In this document: in pieces, positions 32,100 to 40,182 of the stretch | Layout: each line of letters begins with the position of its first letter | Numbering within the stretch: position 1 is the first letter of the stretch | From: JBCCSZ01 sp039821145 | Lineage (GTDB): Bacteria > Bacteroidota > Bacteroidia > Chitinophagales > Saprospiraceae | Assembly: GCA_039821145.1 (NCBI GenBank) | Contig: JBCBOS010000005.1 | Coordinates: 1-64,000 of the forward strand | Direction of reading: 5' to 3' | DNA length: 64,000 bases | Position numbers and translations under genes: made by a program | The notes under the pieces: generated by a model | Told to the model about the DNA's origin: nothing | Seen by the model: the letters and a program-made list of their open reading frames with translations, nothing else | Databases searched by the model: none

Positions 32100-34115
32100 A
32101 TGCAAGTTTTTCCCCTTTGCAAAAAGCTATTTTTCTCACTCATCTTGTTGATGGGCCTCTACAGTGTATCGGCGCAGTGCCCGGGCCGCCGAGCAGACAT
32201 CAACTCCTTGACAGCTGCCCAACGGGTGGAACTGCGGGACTTGATCATCGACTACCTCAATGAAGGCTTCGATCCAAGCGCTTCTGGTGTCAATCAATAT
32301 CCCAATGTCGCAGTATACGGCCCCAATGCTGCCAACTTCCTCAACGGAATGGAGGAGTTTCTCACCTGGCACAGAGCGTACATTCAAGGATTGGAAAATT
32401 ATCTTTTGTCCCGTGGATTTACCCAGTATGTGCCACTGCCCAAATGGGATCCTGGCACTGCCATTCCAAATGAATTTTTCAATGGCGCCTCTGTCTTGGG
32501 TCCAAGTACAACATTCCCTCCCCTCATCGATCAGACCCCAGCTTCTCCCTTCCCTTTCTACGACTTTACTGCTTTTGAAAACAATACCAGCTTGTGCAAC
32601 TTCGCCAGCCTTGATGCCCTGGCAAGTGGCTTGCAAATAGAACACGACCTGGTAGACCTCTCCATTGGTGGCAGCATGAACAACAACAACACTGCCCCTG
32701 GTACGGCCGTCTTTTGGCTTTTCCACAGTTGGTTGGACGATCTCTACTATTGCTACCAAGACCTTTGCTTGGGTCTGACCTCTGATGTGTGGAGCGCCGA
32801 CGATGCCAATGATGTGTCCAACGAGCCGTATCCAAAACCTGTCATGTGGGTAAGCGACGACATTTGGGTACGCAACTCCAATGATGGTTTTCAAAACCAG
32901 ACAAACCAAACCCCAGAGTATGTCATGGGCAGTCCTGTCTACGTCTACCTCAAGGTCCGCAACGATGGTGACTTGCCAAATGAGCCAGGCGTTGGGACAG
33001 CAACAGTGTACTGGGCCAAGGCATCCACCAATTTGTCATGGGTATTTCCATGGGCTGGGGGCAACTTCCCTCCTCCGATCAATTTGCCAGCGGGTGGTCC
33101 CATCGGAACACAGTCACTTCGCTCGATCAATCAGGACTATGTAGATGTATTTGACATCAACCAGAATGGCAACACCACGGAAGTCATCAAGGACTTTACC
33201 ATCTATGAGTTCGAATGGTTTCCTCCCAATCCAGATGACTACCTTCCGTTTGTCAACCAGATTGGCAACGGCTCCCATGAACACTTCTGCCTATTGGCGC
33301 GCATCGAAGAGCCAGGTGGATTTGCCTTCCCAGAAACGACCAACCTCGCTGGAAATGTCAACAACAATGACAACATCGTTTGGAAAAACATCACCCTGAA
33401 AAACGACGTACCAGGCCTTATTGGCGATGATCCAGACTGTGTATTTGTTGGCAACTTTGGAAAGCTGGAAACGGAAAGCACTGGCTTCATTGTCAATTTC
33501 CCCTCGGAAAGAGATGCTGCATTGCTGAATGTCGCAGCCATCAACTTTTCTTTCTCTGCAGGTTTGAACCGCGCGGTTCGGACCGCTCGCCGGGATGGTT
33601 TCCGCAGCCTGAGAGATGGAACCCTTCAACTGACTGCCCGGGAGGCCCGCATCGACGGCTTGAGATTTGCCCCCCAACAGGTGGAAGTAGCTTGTTTGCA
33701 AATCGTCCCCAGGTCCACGCGCACAACTGGCGTCTTCAACATCGACCTGATTCAGACAGAACGCGGGCGAGTTGTCGGAGGGGAACGCTACACCATCACA
33801 CTGCGTAGAGGACCTGACGTGATTGTAGAAGAGAGAAACTCCGAAGAGTCTGCAGAAATCGTTGAAGGACAAATCGAAGGCTTGGTTTCCATCTTCCCCA
33901 ATCCTGCCACCAGCGAGATCACCATCCTCTCACAACAGTCTGGCAACAAGCAGGTCCGCATCTTCAGTCATTCTGGACAGTTGATGCAAACGTTCAACTT
34001 TGATCAGTCCAATACCACTGTCAACATTTCGGAGCTTCCCACAGGCTTCTACCTGCTTGAGGTGACCAATGAGGTGACCAAGGACGTCTCAACATTGAAA
34101 CTCATCGTACAATAA
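32100..34115 (+). CDS. Secreted tyrosinase-fold protein with degenerate copper sites and type IX sorting domain (copy 1)
   Basis: The 671-aa protein has a signal peptide (cleavage after SAQ, residue 26). A tyrosinase-like domain (about 30-240) follows, recognised by FLTWHRAYIQGLE and YVPLPKWDP, and by the CuB-like FWLFHSWLDDLYY. Of six copper ligands, His91 (WHR), His182 and His209 remain. The CuA His expected at 81-82 is Leu-Asn, no earlier His exists in the mature part, and the CuB His at 186 is Asp. A long beta-rich middle (240-590, with DDIWVRNSNDGFQNQ) follows. The last 75 residues are a type IX sorting domain (SIFPNPATSEITI ... GFYLLEV). The ATG at 32100 puts the signal peptide first. 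Confidence 0.82.
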   Translation: MQVFPLCKKLFFSLILLMGLYSVSAQCPGRRADINSLTAAQRVELRDLIIDYLNEGFDPSASGVNQYPNVAVYGPNAANFLNGMEEFLTWHRAYIQGLENYLLSRGFTQYVPLPKWDPGTAIPNEFFNGASVLGPSTTFPPLIDQTPASPFPFYDFTAFENNTSLCNFASLDALASGLQIEHDLVDLSIGGSMNNNNTAPGTAVFWLFHSWLDDLYYCYQDLCLGLTSDVWSADDANDVSNEPYPKPVMWVSDDIWVRNSNDGFQNQTNQTPEYVMGSPVYVYLKVRNDGDLPNEPGVGTATVYWAKASTNLSWVFPWAGGNFPPPINLPAGGPIGTQSLRSINQDYVDVFDINQNGNTTEVIKDFTIYEFEWFPPNPDDYLPFVNQIGNGSHEHFCLLARIEEPGGFAFPETTNLAGNVNNNDNIVWKNITLKNDVPGLIGDDPDCVFVGNFGKLETESTGFIVNFPSERDAALLNVAAINFSFSAGLNRAVRTARRDGFRSLRDGTLQLTAREARIDGLRFAPQQVEVACLQIVPRSTRTTGVFNIDLIQTERGRVVGGERYTITLRRGPDVIVEERNSEESAEIVEGQIEGLVSIFPNPATSEITILSQQSGNKQVRIFSHSGQLMQTFNFDQSNTTVNISELPTGFYLLEVTNEVTKDVSTLKLIVQ

Positions 34116-34163
34116 GCTACTTACTTTACTGCGCTAGATAATTGACCGTATGTACGGTTGTTG

Positions 34164-34196
34164 AGCCGAAAACCCTTCTGTGGTTTTCGGCTTTTT
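34164..34196 (+). terminator. Intrinsic terminator after tyrosinase-like copy 1
   Basis: AGCCGAAAACC (34164-34174) pairs perfectly with GGTTTTCGGCT (34182-34192) around a 7-base loop, followed by five T. The tandem paralogue downstream must therefore have its own promoter. Confidence 0.93.
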
Positions 34197-34853
34197 CTTG
34201 GACCAAAGACGAATCAACTCTCTGACAAATGAATTGACAAACAAGGTCTCTGAATGGAAAACAATAGAAATACAGAAAGGGGAGAAATGTCAGGATGAGA
34301 TCATATTTTCAAAAACTACAAGATGACAAAACAAAACCGAAAAATAAATTTGATACAAGAATAAAATGTCCTTATATTTGAGGCGAATTCACTTCTAGAT
34401 AAAGCTAGTAATACTTTCCAAAGCTGATCCAATCAATTCACGTTTTCCGCCTGCACTCTTTCTTTACATTCCTTCTGTAGCATCGACTGATGTTACAGAG
34501 ACCATAAGTATATTTACATCAAATCACAGTTTCAGAATCTCGGGTAAAACCAGCCCAATGCGACGGGTAGCCTTTGCTTGTCTGCCAGTCTCAACCACCT
34601 TCTTTCTCCATTGATGGAAAGACGGGCTCAGGTGCGCGCATGAGCCCTCTCAAGTCTAGGCATAACCAATCATCAAAGTCGGTTCACTCCTGTACAGGTG
34701 CGAGCATGCACCGCACATCTTATTGAAAACAAGAACTTTTTTACGAACTGTAAAAGAGAACGTCATTGCATTGTCAGTGTAGAAAAAATGAGTTGCAAAA
34801 CGCAATCCAGCAACGCAATCGATTTCATTTATTAACTACATAAACACATTCAA
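34197..34853. other. Intergenic region between the tyrosinase-like paralogues
   Basis: About 660 bp without a gene. Two short hairpins are visible: GGGCTCA ... TGAGCCC around 34625-34650 with a GC-rich loop, and GGTGC ... GCACC around 34700. The nearby strings GGTGCGCGCATGAG and GGTGCGAGCATGCA look related, which may mark regulator sites or a small repeat. The promoter for the second copy should lie in the AT-rich 34740-34853. Confidence 0.4.
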
Positions 34854-36878
34854 ATGCAAGTTTTTTCCCTTTTCAAAAAGCTACTTTTACTGCTTGTCTT
34901 TTTGACCAGTGTCCACAGCATGTCAGCACAGTGCGATGGCAGACGAACAGACATCAACAGTCTTTCTTCTGCCCAGCGCGCAGAACTGCGTGACTTGATC
35001 ATGGACTACCTCAACGTGGGTTTCAATCCAGCTGCATCTGGTGTCAATCGCTATCCCAACGTGGCAGTTCACAGCATCAACCCCGGCAACTTCCTCAACT
35101 ACATGGAAGAGTTTTTGACTTGGCACCGCGCCTATGTTCGAGGATTGGAAGAATACCTTCAGTCCCGTGGCTTTACCCAGTATGTCCCCCTGCCAAAATG
35201 GGATCCGACAAACCAAATTCCCAACGAATTTTTCAATGGGTCAGCCATCCTGACACCCAGCTCTGTTTTCCCGCCACTGGCTGATCAAGACCCGAATAAC
35301 AACAGCAACTTCTTCTACAACTTTACTGCCTTTACAGACGATGTTTCTCTCTGCAACTTCCCGGATGCCAACATCCTCTCCGCCCCTCTGCAGTCTGAAT
35401 ACGATCAGGTCAACGCCGCCATCGGTGGAAGCATGGCCAATGCCGCCACTGCCCCTGGTACAGCCATCTACTGGTTGTGGCAAGCCTGGATCGATGACAT
35501 TTACTACTGCCACCAAGAGGTTTGCCAAAATCTGTCCTCTGATGTGTGGAGTGCTGATGATGCCAATGACGTATCCAACGAACCCTACCCCAAATCTGTG
35601 ATGTGGGTCAGTGATGACATTTGGGTGCGCAACAGCAATGATGGATTCCAAAACCAAACGCACGAAAGCCCTGAGTTTGTCAGTGGCAACCCGGTCTATG
35701 TCTACCTCAAGGTGCGCAACGATGGCGACATGCCCAACGAAGACGGAGTTGGTACAGCCAACTTGTACTGGGCCAAAGCATCCACAAACTTGTCATGGGT
35801 ATTCCCATGGACAGGAGGCAATTTCCCTTCTCCCATCAACCTACCAGCGGGTGGTCCCATCGGAAGCCAGCCTCTTCGCTCCATCAACGAGGACTACGCA
35901 GATGTATTTGACATCAACCAAAATGGCAACACCACTGAGATCATTCAGGATTTCACCATTTATGAATTTGAATGGTTTCCACCAAACCCAGATGACTACG
36001 AGCCTTTCGTCAATCAGATTGGCAATGGATCACACGAGCACTTTTGCCTATTGGCTCGCATCGAAGAACCAGGTGGAATGGCTTTCCCAGAGACCGGAGC
36101 ACTCGGCAGCAATGTGAACAACAACGACAACATCGTCTGGAAAAACATCTCCTTGAAAAACGACATCGAAGGACTCATAGGAGGCGGAGATGATCCCGAT
36201 TGTGTATTTGTTGGAAACTTCGAAAAACGCGCCATGGAGAATGCAGGCTTCTTCGTTTCTTTCCCCAGCGAACGCGATGCTGCACTGCTCGAATTGGCCG
36301 AAATCAATGTGTCGGCATCCAGAGGACTCAATACCATGATCCGCCGCGGCCGTACGGAAGGCCTCACCGCCAACAGAGACGGCAGCTTCCGAATTGACCG
36401 CAGAGAAGCCAGCATCAACGGCCTTCTGTTTCAACCCCAACAAGTCGAAGCAGTCTGTATACAAGTGGTGCCACAAGTAACCCAAGCAGAGGGAGCGTTC
36501 AATTTCGATCTCGTCCAAACAGTCAACGGGGAGGTCGTAGGTGGAGAGCGCTACACAGTGACCATCGGCGGCAGACCAAGGGTCATATCAGAGCGCAGCG
36601 ACGAGCAAGAAGACAACACTGTCATCCGACAAGCCATCGAGGAGGTGGTCTCCATCTTCCCCAACCCGGCTTTCAACGAGCTGAACATCCGCTCCATGGA
36701 ATATGGCAGAAAGCAAGTTCGCATCTTCAACCAATCCGGCAAGTTGATGAGAACCTTCACGTTTGATCGACTCAATACGACCATCGACATCTCTGAATTG
36801 CAGGCAGGCTTCTACCTGGTAGAAGTAGCCAGTGAGGTGAGCGATAAAGTCACAACACTGAAATTGATTGTGAAGTAA
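34854..36878 (+). CDS. Secreted tyrosinase-fold protein with degenerate copper sites and type IX sorting domain (copy 2)
   Basis: The 674-aa paralogue of the preceding gene is similar along its whole length, including signal peptide (MQVFSLFKKLLLLL), tyrosinase-like domain, beta-rich middle and C-terminal sorting domain (SIFPNPAFNELNI ... GFYLVEV). Copper-site decay is deeper. Only His91 (WHR) of the six ligands is clearly kept. CuB positions read Tyr183, Asn187 and Gln210, where copy 1 has His, Asp and His. A His at 73 is offset from the canonical spacing. The fold is probably retained for binding or structure at the cell surface rather than phenol oxidation (inference). Confidence 0.82.
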   Translation: MQVFSLFKKLLLLLVFLTSVHSMSAQCDGRRTDINSLSSAQRAELRDLIMDYLNVGFNPAASGVNRYPNVAVHSINPGNFLNYMEEFLTWHRAYVRGLEEYLQSRGFTQYVPLPKWDPTNQIPNEFFNGSAILTPSSVFPPLADQDPNNNSNFFYNFTAFTDDVSLCNFPDANILSAPLQSEYDQVNAAIGGSMANAATAPGTAIYWLWQAWIDDIYYCHQEVCQNLSSDVWSADDANDVSNEPYPKSVMWVSDDIWVRNSNDGFQNQTHESPEFVSGNPVYVYLKVRNDGDMPNEDGVGTANLYWAKASTNLSWVFPWTGGNFPSPINLPAGGPIGSQPLRSINEDYADVFDINQNGNTTEIIQDFTIYEFEWFPPNPDDYEPFVNQIGNGSHEHFCLLARIEEPGGMAFPETGALGSNVNNNDNIVWKNISLKNDIEGLIGGGDDPDCVFVGNFEKRAMENAGFFVSFPSERDAALLELAEINVSASRGLNTMIRRGRTEGLTANRDGSFRIDRREASINGLLFQPQQVEAVCIQVVPQVTQAEGAFNFDLVQTVNGEVVGGERYTVTIGGRPRVISERSDEQEDNTVIRQAIEEVVSIFPNPAFNELNIRSMEYGRKQVRIFNQSGKLMRTFTFDRLNTTIDISELQAGFYLVEVASEVSDKVTTLKLIVK

Positions 36879-36899
36879 TTCGATCTTCGCATCACGTCG

Positions 36900-36941
36900 T
36901 CGACTCGCTGGGATTCATTTTTCGGCGAGTCGATTGTATTT
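36900..36941 (+). terminator. Probable terminator after tyrosinase-like copy 2
   Basis: TCGACTCGC (36900-36908) pairs with GCGAGTCGA (36925-36933) around a 16-base loop that itself contains a T-run. A weak T-rich tail (TTGTATTT) follows. It is less typical than the terminator of copy 1. Confidence 0.55.
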
Positions 36942-37081
36942 CCCTCCTCGATATTTGGCAAATTTGGAGAGGAAAGCACCCAAAAATGTACCATTTATTG
37001 GGGCCCAAAATGGCATTTACATCACCAAAGACCCCTGTGAATCAATGGACCGCCATTAGGAGAAGAAATTCCCAAACGAGC

Positions 37082-37477
37082 TCACATTTTCCTGAAATTG
37101 TACACCCAGTTGATGTTGGAAAAGTCGACATACAATTGCTGCTTTCCACTTTTTCGGTTGATGATCCTGAGGTGGCACATGTCACCATCTTGGTCAACAC
37201 ACTGCAACTTCAGAACAGAATCCCCGTCTGAATCTACATACTCATCATAGTATTTGATGATATCATATTCCTGCTTTCTTTTGCTGTAAATGGTGATTCT
37301 TTCATTTTTCAAGACCATCAGCACTTCTGTCTTCTCCCAGTTGGACCAATCAGACCAATTGCCACTCGATGAGAGAGACCTGGTCGAATAGGCGGTCGAT
37401 TTCATTTTGATGACTTTCTGGGAATACAAGCTGACGGAGGAGACGGAAAAGGCTAGGACTAGGATGAGGTACTTCAT
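37082..37477 (-). CDS. Small secreted protein, unknown function
   Basis: The 131-aa product has a clear signal peptide (MKYLILVLAFSVSSVSLYSQ). The mature part is rich in Ser, Tyr, Lys and Asp, with NWSDWSNWEKTEVLMVL and a beta-strand-like C-terminal half (HLRIINRKSGKQQLYVDF). I recognise no family, but many Bacteroidota encode such short periplasmic proteins. It is convergent with the second tyrosinase-like gene and likely a single-gene unit. Confidence 0.65.
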   Translation of the reverse strand: MKYLILVLAFSVSSVSLYSQKVIKMKSTAYSTRSLSSSGNWSDWSNWEKTEVLMVLKNERITIYSKRKQEYDIIKYYDEYVDSDGDSVLKLQCVDQDGDMCHLRIINRKSGKQQLYVDFSNINWVYNFRKM

Positions 37478-37598
37478 GGTTAACTTTATTGAATGCTTGT
37501 GAGAAAATGCTCCTAGAAGATAGAGGCATTTTTCAAAAGAATCAGGGTTGGAGAGGAAAGTTCAGTCTGTAAAAACGGGGGAAATGGAGAGGAAAAAT

Positions 37599-39680
37599 TT
37601 ACATCCGAATGCGAATCGCCAGTTTCTTGACAAGCCAATTTCCAGCCAACGGAACCAGCTCTTCTGTAAACTGCGCCCCCTTGGATTCAAGATGGTGGAG
37701 GGGCAACTGTGTCAAGTGGGCCAGATCAAAAGGGGAAGACGCATCGGAAATGAAAATCAACAAATGATCTGTGATCTCTTCGGGCTGTGTGGACAGTTGG
37801 AAATCATGCGGAATGGCCAGTGGGATGGCCCGCCAACTTTCGATTTGTGATTGTTGCTGCCGACGAAAATTCAATTCAAGAAAATGTGCATACTGCCTTC
37901 CCATGAGCTGTACGGGTAGGTACTGATCGGTAATGCCAAATCGGGAATCACAGTACAAGGCTCCCACCCAATATAGGTGCTCGGTTGGGCGGCGATGGAG
38001 CAGCTTGACCCGAATGGCTGGCTGACAGATTTTTGCTCCCAATTTACGAAATGCAACACTGATGTCACCACAATCAAGCGGATGCAATTGATAGGAGGAA
38101 TCGGGAATGTCGTTGAGCGTTGATGCCGAGAACTCAACTCCCTCCAAGGTACTGACTTGCATTTGTATATCCTCCGAAGGAATGCTACTGTGTGGGTTTT
38201 GGAGTTGGATGATGGACTCAGCTCTGAGGACCTTTTCGACATTACTCAAAAATTTGTGCAGCAGTTTTTCTGGTTCAAAAAGAATAGTTGGCGTCTCTTT
38301 TCTGTACAATGCCCACCGCCCCTCTTCCCCACTCCTCTGCTCGTATTGGATGCAAAAGGGAGCATCTGAAACAGTCTCTGTCAGGTTGAGATGAGAAAAA
38401 GACCCATTCATCCAAACTCTTTGCAATTTCCTTTTTTCCAGATGCGGAACTGCAGAAGCAATCCCAACCAAGGTATTGGAAAAACATCCTGACAGTACCC
38501 TTGCCTTGAGTCGCCCATTCGTTTGGTCCTCCTTTGAAAAGCAGCGAGCATCCAGTACAGATTCCGCCGTTCTAATCTCTACAATTTTGACGTGGCGTTT
38601 TGATCCATTTGGCAATTGCAAAAGAAGAGCATCCGATTCTGTCGTTACCTGTAGGCCATGGATTGCTCCTGCGTTCAACAGCCATTCTTCGCTAGGCTTT
38701 TCTCTGAAAAAAATCTCCAATTCTTTTTGCCCAACCGCTGTCTGTTGCAAAAATGGCAAATTGGCATCCTCTACCAAGGTACTGTCCAAACAGGGAACCT
38801 GCTTTCCTTCTGTCTCCTCCCGGACGGCAAATCGAATCCGATGAATCAGCTCTCGATAACTCATTGTCATTCTACCTTCAGCAAGGAGTTTCAATAAAAA
38901 GTGATTGAACACTCCCCTGCTTGTGCCGTCCTCTCCACGCTTTTCGTAAGCTGGCTCTCCACTTTGGCAAGCCGCCAGACTGATCCATCGACCGTGATTG
39001 ATTCCTCCTGGTAACACACCCGCCTGCCCGTTTCGAAACTTTTTATAGAAGTGATTTCCATCTCTTGTAAATCCATGTGGTTGCGCTGGTGCAAGCATTT
39101 CTGATCGATGGTCCATTCGAATAGATTCCAAAGCGGAATGACGCGTATTGGTCCCAGAATGGCAACAGTCCATGATCGACACAAAAGAGACAGGGCGATG
39201 TTTTGCACTTGTTTTTGACAAGCACTCAGAGATCAAAAAACCGAGTTCTTTGTCCAGCAAATGAAAAACGTCGAGAGATGATGCCGACTCTGACAGGCAC
39301 ACCAAAGTCTGCAATTTTCCGGAAGGCTCGTACTCCTTGAACAGAGGTATGGCGGTGGTGTGTAGGTAGGATCCATGTCCGCTGTAGTACAACAAACAGC
39401 AATCCCCCTCTTCGCAGTTGGCAGTCCAGAAGTGCTCAAAGGCCTTGATGATGTTTTGTCGCGTGGGGCGTCGATGGGAAATGTTTCGATCTTGGAGAAG
39501 TGAAACTTCATTGGATTGGGGAGCCAACAGGAAATTGGGATTCCAGTGAAAAGGATTCTCTGGGGCGCGAGACTGTTGGTCAAAAAAAGCATCAATGGCC
39601 AATACATCGTTGATGCAACCGTTGAGCTTGGCGATGGGGTAATCGTTGATTCCGATCAATAGGGCGTAGATGGTTCTCAT
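37599..39680 (-). CDS. Caspase-family (C14/metacaspase-like) protein with a long C-terminal region
   Basis: The 693-aa protein opens with a caspase p20-like domain (about residues 1-320): first strand RTIYALLIGINDYP, catalytic His102 in YYSGHGSY and Cys173 in SIMDCCHSG. Both dyad residues are present, so proteolysis (probably after Arg/Lys as in bacterial metacaspases) is possible. The remaining 370 residues show no recognised domain; they are mixed alpha/beta and may bind the substrate or trigger. There is no signal peptide or membrane helix, so it is cytoplasmic. The second copy of the dispersed repeat lies just upstream of the start. Confidence 0.87.
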   Translation of the reverse strand: MRTIYALLIGINDYPIAKLNGCINDVLAIDAFFDQQSRAPENPFHWNPNFLLAPQSNEVSLLQDRNISHRRPTRQNIIKAFEHFWTANCEEGDCCLLYYSGHGSYLHTTAIPLFKEYEPSGKLQTLVCLSESASSLDVFHLLDKELGFLISECLSKTSAKHRPVSFVSIMDCCHSGTNTRHSALESIRMDHRSEMLAPAQPHGFTRDGNHFYKKFRNGQAGVLPGGINHGRWISLAACQSGEPAYEKRGEDGTSRGVFNHFLLKLLAEGRMTMSYRELIHRIRFAVREETEGKQVPCLDSTLVEDANLPFLQQTAVGQKELEIFFREKPSEEWLLNAGAIHGLQVTTESDALLLQLPNGSKRHVKIVEIRTAESVLDARCFSKEDQTNGRLKARVLSGCFSNTLVGIASAVPHLEKRKLQRVWMNGSFSHLNLTETVSDAPFCIQYEQRSGEEGRWALYRKETPTILFEPEKLLHKFLSNVEKVLRAESIIQLQNPHSSIPSEDIQMQVSTLEGVEFSASTLNDIPDSSYQLHPLDCGDISVAFRKLGAKICQPAIRVKLLHRRPTEHLYWVGALYCDSRFGITDQYLPVQLMGRQYAHFLELNFRRQQQSQIESWRAIPLAIPHDFQLSTQPEEITDHLLIFISDASSPFDLAHLTQLPLHHLESKGAQFTEELVPLAGNWLVKKLAIRIRM

Positions 39681-39740
39681 GGTTTTGGTAGTAGTAGATG
39701 AAAGGAATGAATTTGTAAATGGCGTGTTGGATAAAATGGA

Positions 39741-40118
39741 ATTTGCGGGTGTTGGAAATTGGGGTTTTTGGGAGGGGGTGAAGGGGAGCTAAATTGGGTG
39801 GGGCCCACCCTCTAGGCGACCACCAAAGACCGCCCCTTTTCGAAGCCGACCCCAAGGCACAACTCCGTCAACCCAAACCTGGACGTTTTGCCCAAATGGG
39901 AATGTATGGCTACTCCGACAAACCGCTTCCTAGGATCAAAAACGCAGCTTTTTGTCTATAATAGGACACGGTACCCCCACAAATTCCATAAATTTTCAAC
40001 ACATTTATTTTTTAATCATTCAAAATCAATTTACAATAATCTGATTTACAACCTCTTGCAATTCACATAATGAAAAATAAATTATATTGAGCAAGTATTT
40101 TTATTTCACTAATGTAAC
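39741..40118 (-). repeat. Dispersed intergenic repeat, copy 2
   Basis: This segment matches 28780-29193 with the same order of blocks (palindrome GGGTGGGGCCCACCC at 39796-39810, CTCTAGGCGAC, ACTCCGTCAACCCAAACCTG, ATAATAGGACACGG, AAATTCCATAAATTTTCAA, TGAAAAATAAATTAT). The matched part is about 320 bp, with a looser G-rich flank. It lies between the TonB receptor stop at 40183 and the caspase start at 39680, the same relative position as copy 1. It fills the otherwise gene-free interval 39681-40182. Confidence 0.75.
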
Positions 40119-40182
40119 ATACTTTGATCCCTCCCAGATTGAGGCAGCCTTCTCTCCCACCAACCCCCAAGGACAGCACACA

